This document shows positions 35,051 through 45,649 of a stretch of 64,000 nucleotides of DNA, one piece after another (positions within the stretch are counted from its first letter, which is position 1; the number at the start of each line of letters is the position of its first letter). The notes beneath the pieces are model-generated. The model was given only the letters and a program-made list of their open reading frames with translations, was not told where the DNA came from and ran no database searches. Source of the stretch: Pyrenophora tritici-repentis (Eukaryota; Ascomycota; Dothideomycetes; Pleosporales; Pleosporaceae); the NCBI RefSeq assembly GCF_003171515.1, contig NC_089390.1:8746274-8810273 (forward strand), in the 5' to 3' direction. The translations under genes were made by a program, and so were the position numbers.

Positions 35051-36948
35051 CTACAAACTCTGCCTGCCCACGAGTTGGCTAGGTAGTAGTGCCGTTGTGA
35101 TGACACAGCCCAGTGTCACGCCACCAGCCAGGTATAGCACACTGTTGATATCCCTTCCTGTACCTCCGCCGGCATATAAATGTTGCGCGATGAGCGGACT
35201 GACAATGCCAAAGAGTCTGCCCCAGAAACTTGCGATACCACACGCCGTGCCTCTGATCGGTGCTGGGAAAGCTTCAGGCGTCCATCCGTACAAGACCGAG
35301 TTGAACATGGACTGGAAGAAATACTCCATGACATTGAATCCGATGTTTGACCCCGCGGAATTGACGCTGCTGAAGAGGAAGATGGAGATACCCATCAACG
35401 CAGAAGAAACAACCATAGTCCACTTGCGGCCTACTCGCGATGCTCGGTAAGATAGCGTCCCGAGGACAACGCCAAAGACACCAGGGAGATAGATGAAGAT
35501 GTAGGATCGGTACGTGTAGCGAAGGGAAAGATCCAGAGCGCCATTCTTCACCGCTAGAATCTGCGGGAGATAAGTACCTAAACGCATGTTAATACATAAA
35601 CTCCATTTGCGATTCAACAAAACTTACCCGCAACTGTGAATCCCCAGTAGTCACAAATGTACGTCAGCCATACCAAGAGCGTCAGCCTCGTCATCTGGAA
35701 GTTCGAGAACAGGAGCTTGAAACGATCGCCTTCTAGTTTGAGCTTCTCACCCCACGTAGACTCTAGCTGTTTGGCACCGCCTCCAAGTGTGGGTCCAATG
35801 CTCCGAGCGGATTCGAATTGGCGTTCCAGAGATTCGAGATCCTCTAGTCTCAACCTGCATGTGGTATTGTTGTACTGAGCTATAGTTTGTAGCACTTTGA
35901 TAGCGTCGGCGTCCTTTCCTCGGTAGATGAGGAACTTGGGGGACTCTTGGAAGTCGAAGAGAACTGAACGGAGAAGGAACACAACAATAGTGACGCCTCC
36001 CAGAGTGAACAACAGGTACCGCCATCCCATGTTGTCCTCTCTCGAGCAACATGCGGCTCCTTTGGCCACCATTCCGCATGCAGGCAGAGCTCGAGCACCC
36101 TCTGAAAAGTTGGGGCTACAGGACCAGTTGGGTATGAAACCGTATGCCAGAACTGAACAGATAACCACCCCAATTGGCTGGAAGATGGATAATAAAGGCA
36201 GAAGGTAGCGTTTGCTCTGCGGTGTTGCTTCCAAAGTAATGGTTGTGTCGATTGGAATGTTGCCTCCAACGCCAAACCCAGTAAAGGCCGTGAGAATGAG
36301 AATGCCGTTGTAGCTGCTTGGGGCTCCGATACAGGTTCCGAAAATGCAAGCAAAGAAGACCGTCAGGTTGAAAGAGAACTTGCGTCCGATGACGTCCACT
36401 AGGACACCCCAAACGAACGCACCGGCTGTAAGTCCGATTGAGAAGGCCGTGGAGAGTTGACCTGTCTGATCAGCCCCAAACCCAAGCTCTTGCTGCATTG
36501 GTGACAAAACGAGTCCAAACTAAAGATGGGCGAACAATGTCAGCCACGTCTCACACGCATTGCACATGTGAAATATACTTACTGCTTGTGCCCACATCAG
36601 GTCAATCATGTAACCTGCCCCACATAACACCCAGATCGACCATTGATATCGTCCCATGCCCATGAGATCGATTTCACGGTTGACAAGTAGGCATTTCTTC
36701 TCGTACAAGGAAACATCACCATCTCCCAACTCTTCCACTAACGAATATGAGCGCTCAAGATCGTCAGATTGATCATGCACGATAAGCTTCTCTTTGTCAG
36801 CTTCTGAATGTGTTGCTTCTCCTGGCGTCGGTTTGTGATAAGAGTCCGCGTTATCTAGAGTCGAATAGTTCCGTGAGGATGAGGGAACGACCTCGCTAGC
36901 GTTCAATAGCGCCTCATGTTCACCTGTTGCATTGTTTTCTCGCGACAT
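35051..36948 (-). CDS. MFS transporter, SVOP/sugar-transporter type
   Basis: Three exons on the minus strand: 36948-36583, 36519-35628 and 35577-35051 (594 aa). A hydrophilic N-terminal tail of about 105 residues, rich in acidic and Ser residues, precedes twelve predicted spans. MFS motif A is visible between spans 2 and 3 as GVLVDVIGRKFSF. The first span GAGYMIDLMWAQAFGLVLSP and the loop PIDTTITLEATPQSKRYLLP resemble SVOP/SV2-type and fungal organic-anion or sugar-type carriers. A Cys-rich extracytoplasmic loop (FSEGARALPACGM...AACCSRE) lies between spans 5 and 6. The substrate cannot be read from the sequence. It probably sits in the plasma or vacuolar membrane. Both introns have GTAAGT donors, and phases match. 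Confidence 0.85.
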
Positions 36949-38061
36949 TGTTGATTTTCGTGCTCACGCTTTTCGAAACTGGGATTCCGGAGAAGTCCCT
37001 CTTTAACTCAATTCTCCCCTCTCACATGTGTACTGTAGGCTGCCACACGGGCGGCAGTACGCTCCGCGGCGGCGGAAGGACTAGGGTGTGTTGGGCGAAA
37101 GCTAAGCGACGCCTGATAAGCCGCCTTGATTACGCCAGGATACGGAGTAGCTTCGGTGTCATAACTTTCGAAGGATGCAGCCAGGGCGTGTCCGCAGGTG
37201 TTGAATACCAGGCGCTAATGCCTGACGGCGCAGAACTGGTAGGTCATGCTCCTCAACACTTGTTTTTCTGCCAACAACATGAGACAGCAACGACTCCGGC
37301 TATGCAGCAAAATAGTGGAAAGTCCATGGAGATCGCCATATTCCTTGGTATACAATGAAGAGTACGATCGCATTGAAAACCATCAAAGGATGAGTCCTTC
37401 TGGAGAGTATGGTAGGCATCACAGTGATATGAAACGAAAGCCTCAGATAGTCAGAACCTCTGAGGAACCTCTTCAAGCCGAATCAGCAAGCACTCACATC
37501 AAGCTTATCCCTTCAACTCTTGCTGTACGGCGACCTGATGTTGTCGCGGAGAAAACAGTATCGTACACTGTATGAGACAGACGCCGACCCCGGCGGCTGA
37601 TATGAGGGATGGGATTTTGAAAGCGGACATGCATATTGTGAGATCGCGATCATGTACATGACGAGATAGCCCTCGAACTGAGGGTGCTGCGGTGGAAGAC
37701 TATGTGGGGGCCTTAGGTCTCATCCGGACGACATCCAAATTAGGTGGGGATGTGCAGATTTTTCTACCGATCAGGAGGGTACAGCATGCAAACCATCTCG
37801 ATCTGAAATTGGTCACAAGGTCAAGGACATGAAGGATTGAATGAAAGACGGAGAGAGTGAGTTGCTTGAAGTGTACGTTGTGCATAGAAGGTGCAAGTGT
37901 CGCCGTAGATGCAGCTTTTCGCAGAACGGGACTAGCTCCACTTTACGTACGCTCGCCAAGAGCGGACGGGGAAGTCTGTGCGCCGCGACTGGAACTTTTT
38001 TTCGAAGGCATAGGCAAAGAACAAAAGTGCGAAGACTGCTTTGAATTTTACATTTTGCACA
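36949..38061. other. Divergent intergenic region MFS / NOP4
   Basis: 1.1 kb between two head-to-head genes. It contains only short overlapping ORFs. A pyrimidine tract or TATA motif is not obvious. Nothing else was recognised. Confidence 0.45.
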
Positions 38062-40332
38062 ATGGCTCCCCGTAGAAAACGCCAGCGCCTCTCTCTAGAT
38101 GGCGCAGAAGCCGTCACCGCCACTGCCGACGCTGAACCGTCCTCCAATGCCGCCAAAGTGACGCCCAAGGAAGTCGCGCGCAGACAACTCTTCGTTCGCG
38201 GACTTGCGCCCAATGTCACCAGCGAAGACCTGACTGAATACTTTTCAGAGTCATATCCAATTAAAAACGCCCTCGTCGTCCTGGACAAGGAGACTAGGGA
38301 ATCGAAAAGCTACGGCTTCGTCACATTCGCCGATGTAGAGGATGCACAGAGGGCGAAGGAGGAGCTGAACAACACCGAGATCAAGGGCAAGAAGATCAAG
38401 GTCGACTTTGCCGAGGCAAGACAACGCGAAGGCGAAGAGAAGCGACCCAGGGCTGGTGATCGGGCCAAGGCAGAGCGCGAGCAGCAAATCAAGGAAGCGC
38501 AAACACCAAAACTCATCATTCGAAATCTGCCGTGGACAATCAAGACGCAAGAGGACTTGCAGAAGCTTTTCAGAAGCTACGGAAAAGTCAACTTTGTCAA
38601 TCTGCCCAAGAAACCCAACGGCGAACTGCGGGGGTTCGGATTCGTGTCGTTGCGAGGAAAGAAGAACGCAGAGCGGGCGATACAAGAGCTCAACGGCAAG
38701 GAAATCGATGAAAGGCCCATTGCTGTTGACTGGGCTGTAGACCGGGATACGTGGCAGAGTCTACAAAAGACTGAGCAGGAGGGGGATGACGAAGCTAAAG
38801 CAGGAGCCGAGGATGAGGATAAAGACATGGACGACGCTGAAAGCTCTGTGGTCAGTTCCGATGACGACTCTGAAGCCGACGGGAGCGACGAAGATGAAGA
38901 GGACGACGACGACAATGAGGACGACAGCAATACCGATTACGAGGACATATCGGAAGATGACGAGGAAGGTGGCATTCAGCTGGATGATAACCGACCGAAA
39001 CGCGAGGAATACACACTTTTTGTACGCAATGTACCTTTCACAGTAGACGACGAGCGTCTCAAGGAGCACTTTCAGCAGTTTGGTGGCATACGCTTTGCGC
39101 GCGTCGTTGTAGACCGCGAAACCGAACGACCAAAGGGCACCGGCTTCGTATCCTTCTTCACGGAGGAGGATATGATCAACTGCCTAAAGGGCGTCCCACG
39201 AGTCAAGTTACAAAAGAAGAACCTTGACAAGAAGGACGGCTCCACCATCACCGTTACACACTCTGTACTCGAAGACGAAGATGCCGACCCAACAGGCAAG
39301 TACACCATCGATGGCCGCATTCTACAGATAAGCCGTGCTGTCGACAAGAACGAAGCTACTCGTCTCACTGCAGAAGGCGCGGCATCCCGCTTCAACCGCG
39401 ACAAAGACAAGCGTCGCCTCTACTTGCTCTCAGAAGGAACCATTAGTTCGAATTCTCCCTTATACCAAAAGCTATCACCCTCTGAGATCAAGATGCGCGA
39501 AGAGAGCGCAACCATGCGACGCAAACAGATCCAAGAGAATCCTTCGCTTCATTTGTCTCTAACCCGTCTCTCAGTCCGCAATATACCCCGCAGCATCACT
39601 TCCAAGGACCTCAAGCAGCTTGCTCGTAGCGCCGTCGTCGGTTTCGCTGCCGATGTCAAAGAGGGTAAACGCCAGAAACTCAACAAGGAAGAAGTCATCC
39701 GCGGCGGTCAAGAAATGCTCGTCGCCGAGAAGATGCGCAAGAAGAAGGGCAAAGGTATCGTGAAGCAAGCCAAAGTTGTCTACGAAACACCAGCTGGTAG
39801 CAAGGTCTCTGAGGACACCGGCGCGGGAAGGAGTAGAGGCTACGGATTCATCGAGTACTACACACACCGCAACGCCCTCATGGGTCTGCGCTGGCTCAAC
39901 GGCCATGCCGTAGACTACAAGATCAAAAACGACCCTTCCATCAAGAACAACAAAAAGAAGGCCCAGGAAGCCCTCGAAGACAAGCGAAAACGCCTTATCG
40001 TTGAGTTTGCCATTGAAAATGCAAATGTGGTAAACCGACGCTCGGACCGCGAGGAAAAAGCTCGCGAGCCACCAAAGCCGAAGGGCGAGGCTGACAACGT
40101 CGACGATGTCGAGCAGGGTGCGACGAAGGGTCGGAAGCGTAAGCGAGATTCAAGTGCGGTAGGAAAAACGGGCAGAGGCAAACCTGATGCGAAGGGTAAG
40201 CAGCAAGGTTCGGGTGCGGATGCTGGCGCGGATTCCGCTGCAGGTAAGACCAAAGATGGAAAGCTTGCACAGAGAACTAGGATTATCGCGAAGAAGAGGC
40301 AGGCGCGGAAGGCAAAGAGAGCTGGGAAGTAA
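38062..40332 (+). CDS. NOP4: Nucleolar RNA-binding protein Nop4 (RBM28)
   Basis: A single exon of 756 residues. Four RRM domains can be traced: about 40-117 (RQLFVRGLAPN), 147-226 (PKLIIRNLPW...GFGFVSL), about 320-425 (YTLFVRNVPF...GTGFVSFFT) and about 505-640 (LSVRNIPRSITS...GYGFIEY). A long Asp/Glu-rich stretch (about 240-310) separates RRM2 and RRM3. The C-terminal 100 residues are Lys/Arg-rich with nuclear-localisation character. Nop4 is a 60S pre-ribosome assembly factor needed for 27S rRNA processing in the nucleolus. The frame extends upstream to 38041 without an ATG, so the Met at 38062 (MAPRRKRQRLSL) is chosen. Length and acidic spacer match the family. Confidence 0.9.
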   Translation: MAPRRKRQRLSLDGAEAVTATADAEPSSNAAKVTPKEVARRQLFVRGLAPNVTSEDLTEYFSESYPIKNALVVLDKETRESKSYGFVTFADVEDAQRAKEELNNTEIKGKKIKVDFAEARQREGEEKRPRAGDRAKAEREQQIKEAQTPKLIIRNLPWTIKTQEDLQKLFRSYGKVNFVNLPKKPNGELRGFGFVSLRGKKNAERAIQELNGKEIDERPIAVDWAVDRDTWQSLQKTEQEGDDEAKAGAEDEDKDMDDAESSVVSSDDDSEADGSDEDEEDDDDNEDDSNTDYEDISEDDEEGGIQLDDNRPKREEYTLFVRNVPFTVDDERLKEHFQQFGGIRFARVVVDRETERPKGTGFVSFFTEEDMINCLKGVPRVKLQKKNLDKKDGSTITVTHSVLEDEDADPTGKYTIDGRILQISRAVDKNEATRLTAEGAASRFNRDKDKRRLYLLSEGTISSNSPLYQKLSPSEIKMREESATMRRKQIQENPSLHLSLTRLSVRNIPRSITSKDLKQLARSAVVGFAADVKEGKRQKLNKEEVIRGGQEMLVAEKMRKKKGKGIVKQAKVVYETPAGSKVSEDTGAGRSRGYGFIEYYTHRNALMGLRWLNGHAVDYKIKNDPSIKNNKKKAQEALEDKRKRLIVEFAIENANVVNRRSDREEKAREPPKPKGEADNVDDVEQGATKGRKRKRDSSAVGKTGRGKPDAKGKQQGSGADAGADSAAGKTKDGKLAQRTRIIAKKRQARKAKRAGK

Positions 40333-43300
40333 GCAATTAGCCGTTGTCCTGTAGGGATGTCTTTTTTCTTCTCCTCGCAAATGTGCAAATGTAGCATCAG
40401 TTGCCGTATTGATACCATCAAATGTGAAAAGTGATTGTCGTTGGAGCTTTTATACTATGACACTTCCCTACATCTTCTCTATTGCAACAGCACGTTCGTC
40501 ACAACATACTACAACGTGACCAAAAAATACGACATCTGTCTCCTCGGACCATTATGCCCACGCTTCATGACCGAAGAATTGCCCCACCCATGCACGCGCG
40601 ACTCGAGCGTTGCTCTTTACTGCATCTATCCGCCACTTCTTGCTCACCGATTACGGCATACCCGTTATCTTGGGAGCTCGTTACAGATTCGTTCAGTTAG
40701 CGATAATGTAGTGCGACGGACCCTTTATGGTGATGCGTCCACTACGGTGGCTGGATATGTAGGGGCGGAAGTGGGATGTCACATCCGCAGCGTTGGAGGT
40801 GGGGGTCAAACGGGGATGTATGCGGGTTGAAGGACATCATGGGCGGTAATGGTGATGGGAGGACGTGGGATATTTATCTGTTAGGTTGTTTTGCTGACAG
40901 TGGTCCTCAAAGCCTTGTCCCTCATATAGGATATTATCTCATCTGCTCCCGGGGAATTTATAGGGATAGTATGCGTGAATTCTGTCAAATTTTGTATCTT
41001 GTCGGTATGGCAGCCCAGCGATAGATACCTGGCCTGCCAGCTATTCGGTGTTTTGACCCGAAAGGCATGGCTTGGACAGGGAGATTTTCATCGGAGAAGT
41101 GACGAAACAATTTGGGAACACCACATGGGCCAGTACGCCACAAACAGGCCCCCTCGTCTCGTCTTCCCGAAAGTGAACTCACGCATATGCTCGTGCTCAG
41201 GCGGCTGGTCCCGACGGTGCCCGTAGATGCAAACCCACTGCATTGGACCCAGCCATCATTGTACTGCCGACTTGTGTATGCGGCAGATGTACCCGGGGTA
41301 CTACATATGTTTTATCGAGTCAGTGAACATGATTAGAGTTCCGATGCATACTCATTCCATCGCGTGCAAATTTTTGCTACGATCGATCTTGTGTCTGGGA
41401 AATGTGATTAATATGTTACTAGTGTTAGAGGAAAGTCGGCTCTTGTACGTGTATATACCAGAGGTAGGCTTTTCCAGCATGGTAGCTGTCAGCTCCTACG
41501 CTAAAGCATGCCACCCGACTGTTCTGGAAGTAGTGCGCCACCACACCAACCAGAATCTATATGCGGTAAGCTGACACCATGCAGTACGGAAGGAGCCGGA
41601 AAACGATAGTGATCCAAAAGAAAACGTCTTATTCAAAGCATTCTAACTCGAAGCAAGCGAGGTAACGTAGTATAACTTCGTCAAGACAGCTAGAAGACTG
41701 AGCACTCGACCTGAACCTACGTTACGCCAGTATGGGCAAATTCACTCAAATCTTAGCGATGCATTTTTGTGACTTCAAATCATGCCATGTGTATTGCACT
41801 GGCGCACAAGATTCGGTTCTTCCTTCTCGTTCTTAAGGTGTTGTTGCACTAAACATACCAGTGAAACGACAACCATGCTGCTGTGGAAAGGCAAAACCCA
41901 TAGAACTAACTACCTACACCAGATCGCGCGGACCTCTTTCCATCAAGCACAGTTGTATTGACGCCGCTTTGGAACCCTGTCGTGTACCCCGGCTCATCAG
42001 CCGGTTCCCCGCCTTGTTCGCAATATTGTTGAAAAACAGAGTCGCGTGCTTGAAGTTAGTGTTCCTTAGTTAGGGTTACAAGCGAAGAACATGATTTCCA
42101 TCATACTAAATGATAGGTCGGCAAAGATGGACGAGATCCATACTGACATTGCAGCATGATCGTAAGCTTAAAGAGTCCAGTATTGGTAGGTCGGCGATGC
42201 TTGTGACAAACTTAGCCTTGTCTGTAGCTGAGCAGTTTGTGGAGTATGCAGGTAGGACACATTCAAACAAGCGGGGAATATGCTTTTTCATCGCGAAGGC
42301 AGACATATGCTTATCGGCCTTGGACACTGGTGTTGAGTTGTTCCTGTGTTCGCTCCTGCTTCATAGTGAATGGATGAAATTCAGCTCGACCCTCACGTGC
42401 TGTCACATTCACCTATGAAATATTGAAGGTGACATATTGACTAACTCGCTGGACACATGTCGATGTACATAAGACCTGCATATCATTCCTAGCCTAGCGA
42501 GCGTGTCTGAAAAGCAGAAGCCCAGATCGCACTGAGTTCTCTAAGAGAAATTTAGTGTAGCCTCACCAGCATTGCACGGTCTGAATAGAGAGACCCCCGA
42601 AGAAACCATGATGCTGTGGAATCAATTCTCATCCAGCATGGTGATGTGGTGGCATAGAACCCAACCTTGGAATTGTTCTGCATGGTGCCTAGGTAGATTC
42701 AACGAAGCCGCCAAGAAAGTAGCGTAAAACCGACTCCATACATGCGAGTGTGATGTTGGCTGTATGTGTTGTGTGCTGCTACTTAGAAGTACGGTGTTTG
42801 TCCGGTGCGTGACTATTTGCTGCTTCTGCAATGTAAAACGACAGATATCTTTTTCGATTCTACCAAACACGCGTGAAGTTTGATAGACACAACTTGCACC
42901 GTGATGCTTATAAAACTAGGACGGATCATATGACGCGTGTGCAGCAGCTTGCCGGAACAAGCGCGACAAGGGGTCTTCTACCTACCTAGTCAATACAAGG
43001 GTTGACCACGTCCCAGGTTCGCGGATCGAGTATCCTAGGAGCCGCTCAAGCATACGTTCGATACGACCAAAACTTAGACAACGGCGCTTGGTGCGGGCCG
43101 TATACCAACACGCTGATGCACAACGATGGCGCATCAAGCCTGGTACCAGGCTATGTCTGCGCCTCTTCATGACGTGTTTGTGTGGGGGGAAACACGTTCT
43201 TGTCTCTTGGAAACCCTGGCCGTTGAGAGATTGAGGCGCCTAGAATTGTGAATCTGATTATGTTTGTGCATGTGACACTCTAGTAGTCAAGGATATGTAC

Positions 43301-43673
43301 TTGGAAGCCAACACTGCGGGCGGTGGTGTGTTACCTACTACTCTGCATGCGTTCTCTTCGAATATTTAAATTTCTCTGCGGAGCGCGCCTGTGATTAGTT
43401 GCACAAACCACATTCTGTGAATGTGGTGCTGGGTTGGTGGCATATAAAGATGGTGAGATCGCCTCGAGGTGCAATCCCTATACTTCCCCAGATCCCGTAC
43501 ACCAAAGTCCCGCTAGATATCCTGTCATAGGGTATATTCCCACGAGAATCATATACGGCGTACCACCACGATCACGCACCCTCAATGTATGTTGCTAGTG
43601 TGCAAACACAACAAGTAGACTAACGATTGTAGCGTCTAAACATATCCTTAATATCCGCCACCAAGTTTCAACC
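40333..43673. other. Gene-poor stretch
   Basis: 3.3 kb with ORFs up to about 170 codons on either strand, none with a domain or plausible splice partners. The frame at 39915-40421 minus is mostly antisense to NOP4. The 3' UTR of NOP4 occupies the start. Composition drifts towards AT-rich around 41.3-43.6 kb. Nothing else was recognised. Confidence 0.45.
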
Positions 43674-43859
43674 ATGTGCGATTTCGAGATAATCCATTTT
43701 GGATGTGGTCACTCTAAGCGACGGCTCATCAAGTACTGTCATTTCGCACGCAACGACCCAGGCCACCAATGTTTCGGCGTTTGGCGAGTCCCAAGGGAGT
43801 GGTCAAATCCTACCGCAAGTTGCGAAGACTGTATGAGGGCAGCTGGATTGCCTTGTTAG
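43674..43859 (+). CDS. Small Cys/His-rich protein
   Basis: An open frame of 61 residues. It contains FGCGHSKRRLIKYCHFARND and a CEDC pair near the end. The CGH, CH and CxxC spacing looks like a zinc-binding module, and I have the impression of similar N-terminal modules in other fungal proteins. The frame closes soon after CEDCMRAAGLPC. It may be a complete small protein, a first exon, or the remnant of a longer gene. No signal peptide is present. Confidence 0.4.
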   Translation: MCDFEIIHFGCGHSKRRLIKYCHFARNDPGHQCFGVWRVPREWSNPTASCEDCMRAAGLPC

Positions 43860-44621
43860 CGGTTGATACAGGGCGCAGCCAGCTAAAGCCTTTATCTTGC
43901 TGGCCCAACGCCAACTTCGGAGCGATATTGAGTTGTGCGAGCAGGCCTCGCTAACACAAGACAAGGAGGTTAGCTTGTAAGGTAATATGTCTTGTCGAAG
44001 ATGTAGATATGCCTCTCTCGGCATGCTTGGGTCTAGTGCCTTGACATATCTAGTTGGTTTGTGTTTCACCTCGCGGCAAGCTTCGATGTTGGCGCACCCT
44101 GTTTGGGAATCTGATGGGCGCTTGGAAACGGTGCATTCACTGTAACTATTTGTTCCTGTACGTAAATACCACGAAGTATTGAGTAACTATGCGAAACTGC
44201 CACGTGATTCATGCAATGTTGAAATTGGTCGGAATGAATGACTCAATTTGATTGCCTGCTCGGCGGGCGCGACGTGGTTCGGAATGCATTACTCGTATCT
44301 CGCATACGCAAGCATAGGAGCACCCGGGTGTCATAAAATACTTAACATACTTAACAGTAGGTGAGCGTGTCTGGCGACTAAAGGGACCTTTTTATACTAG
44401 TATATTGAGTATTTCATGACACGCAAGTGGGAGTGAAGATATTAGAGCGAGAAGCGGACAGCAAGTTGCCATAACGAATCCGAACTGTTTTGTAACTCGC
44501 CTAAAATGGGATGGCGTCTAGCCCCACTTCATGCCGAGGTCTTCATCGTGACTTCCCGTTGAAGCCTTGGGCAGCCACCCGACATCCCGCAACACAACAC
44601 TCACCCGCTGAAAGTTTAACC
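43860..44621. other. Intergenic region upstream of DAP1, with a MITE-like element
   Basis: 762 bp with no gene recognised. It contains the short inverted-repeat element at 44328-44422, about 200 bp before the DAP1 start codon. Confidence 0.5.
44328..44422. mobile_element. MITE-like inverted-repeat element, copy A
   Basis: A 95-bp segment whose ends are imperfect inverted repeats of about 22 bp: the left end GTGTCATAAAATACTTAACA pairs with the reverse complement of the right end with a few mismatches. The inner part shares a 16-bp identical core (GCGTGTCTGGCGACTA) and a CTAGTAT motif with a second element at 60906-61003. No target-site duplication is clear here. It is too short to code; I infer a non-autonomous DNA-transposon remnant. 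Confidence 0.6.
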
Positions 44622-45208
44622 ATGTCTGACGCCACCGAACAACCAAAGAAAGAGAGGTTCGCGCCCAAAGAACCAGTCACGTTGAATCCGCCAAAAGATG
44701 ATGTCATCGACCGTGCTTATCTGGCGAAGTGTGATGGTGCGCTCCCAAAGACTACGCACTTCTACATGCACTACCTAGGCCATCGTCCACTGATACTGCA
44801 AGCAGGCACGAATGAAGGCTACCCTACTCTAGTTGCTATCAAGGTACTTCATTCCTTCTGCTGTATGACGTTCCTATGCAGGCGCAGTCAAGTTGACCGT
44901 GACTCAGGGCGACGTATTTGATGTGAGCGGCAAAGAGACATACGCACCTGGGAAGGGCTATCACGGTTCGCTACTCCAGAACCCTCGGATCATCTACGGC
45001 GAGCAGCTGACCCACTTTAATAGTATTTGCGGGCAAAGAGCCCAACCGTGCGCTTGGTCTTTCCTCTCTGAAGCCAGAAGACTGCATATCGGACTACTCG
45101 GAGCTCACCGACAAGGAGAAGCAAGTCCTGAATGACTGGCATACATTTTTTAGCAAACGCTACAATGTCGTTGGCCGACTACAACCAACAGAAGGTGTGA
45201 ATCTTTAA
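44622..45208 (+). CDS. DAP1: Dap1/PGRMC-type cytochrome b5-like haem protein
   Basis: Four exons: 44622-44736, 44806-44843, 44908-44965 and 45024-45208 (131 aa). All junctions are in phase and rebuild the family sequence: LNPPKDDVIDRAYLAKCDG, then TNEGYPTLVAIKGDVFDVSG, then the YHVFAGKEPNRALG motif, then SSLKPEDCISDYSELTDKEK and TFFSKRYNVVGRL. Dap1/PGRMC1 proteins bind haem through a Tyr in this fold and support cytochrome P450 steps of sterol synthesis in the ER. The Tyr of GYHVFAG is present. The usual DASR after FAG is changed to EPNR. There is no N-terminal membrane anchor. Introns are 58-69 nt. Confidence 0.88.
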
Positions 45209-45649
45209 GTGCTACGAGTTTCCATGATTGGTCAGCACGTGCCGCAAAATCGGGCAGGGTGATCACATTTACGGAGGATAATCACACATCTTATAAGCCA
45301 TCTGCAAAGATTCTTCACAGCTACATGTCTTTACTCAAATAGTAACGCTGACATTTCCACTCGATCTATCACCGTTCTACTTTGATATCACTGGAATCCC
45401 ATTGTCGCTCGTACAGTTTTTACATCCATATTTATACATTCAGATAAGTTCTACAAAAAAATTTGGCCTGCGCAGTAGATGGAGTAGGCAACGCAGGCAT
45501 GTAAGAGATGCGGCACGTGGCACAGGCACGATCCTCTAGTTCCTTCCCGGCCATGCCAATACTCTACTGCATGTCCCATTCGATCATGACCCCGCATTCA
45601 ATCTCTGAAAGAGCGGCGTCAATCTGTACAACCATGTATAGTATGCCCG
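45209..45649. other. Convergent intergenic region DAP1 / agmatinase
   Basis: 441 bp between converging stop codons, AT-rich, consistent with two 3' UTRs. No gene was seen. Confidence 0.45.
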
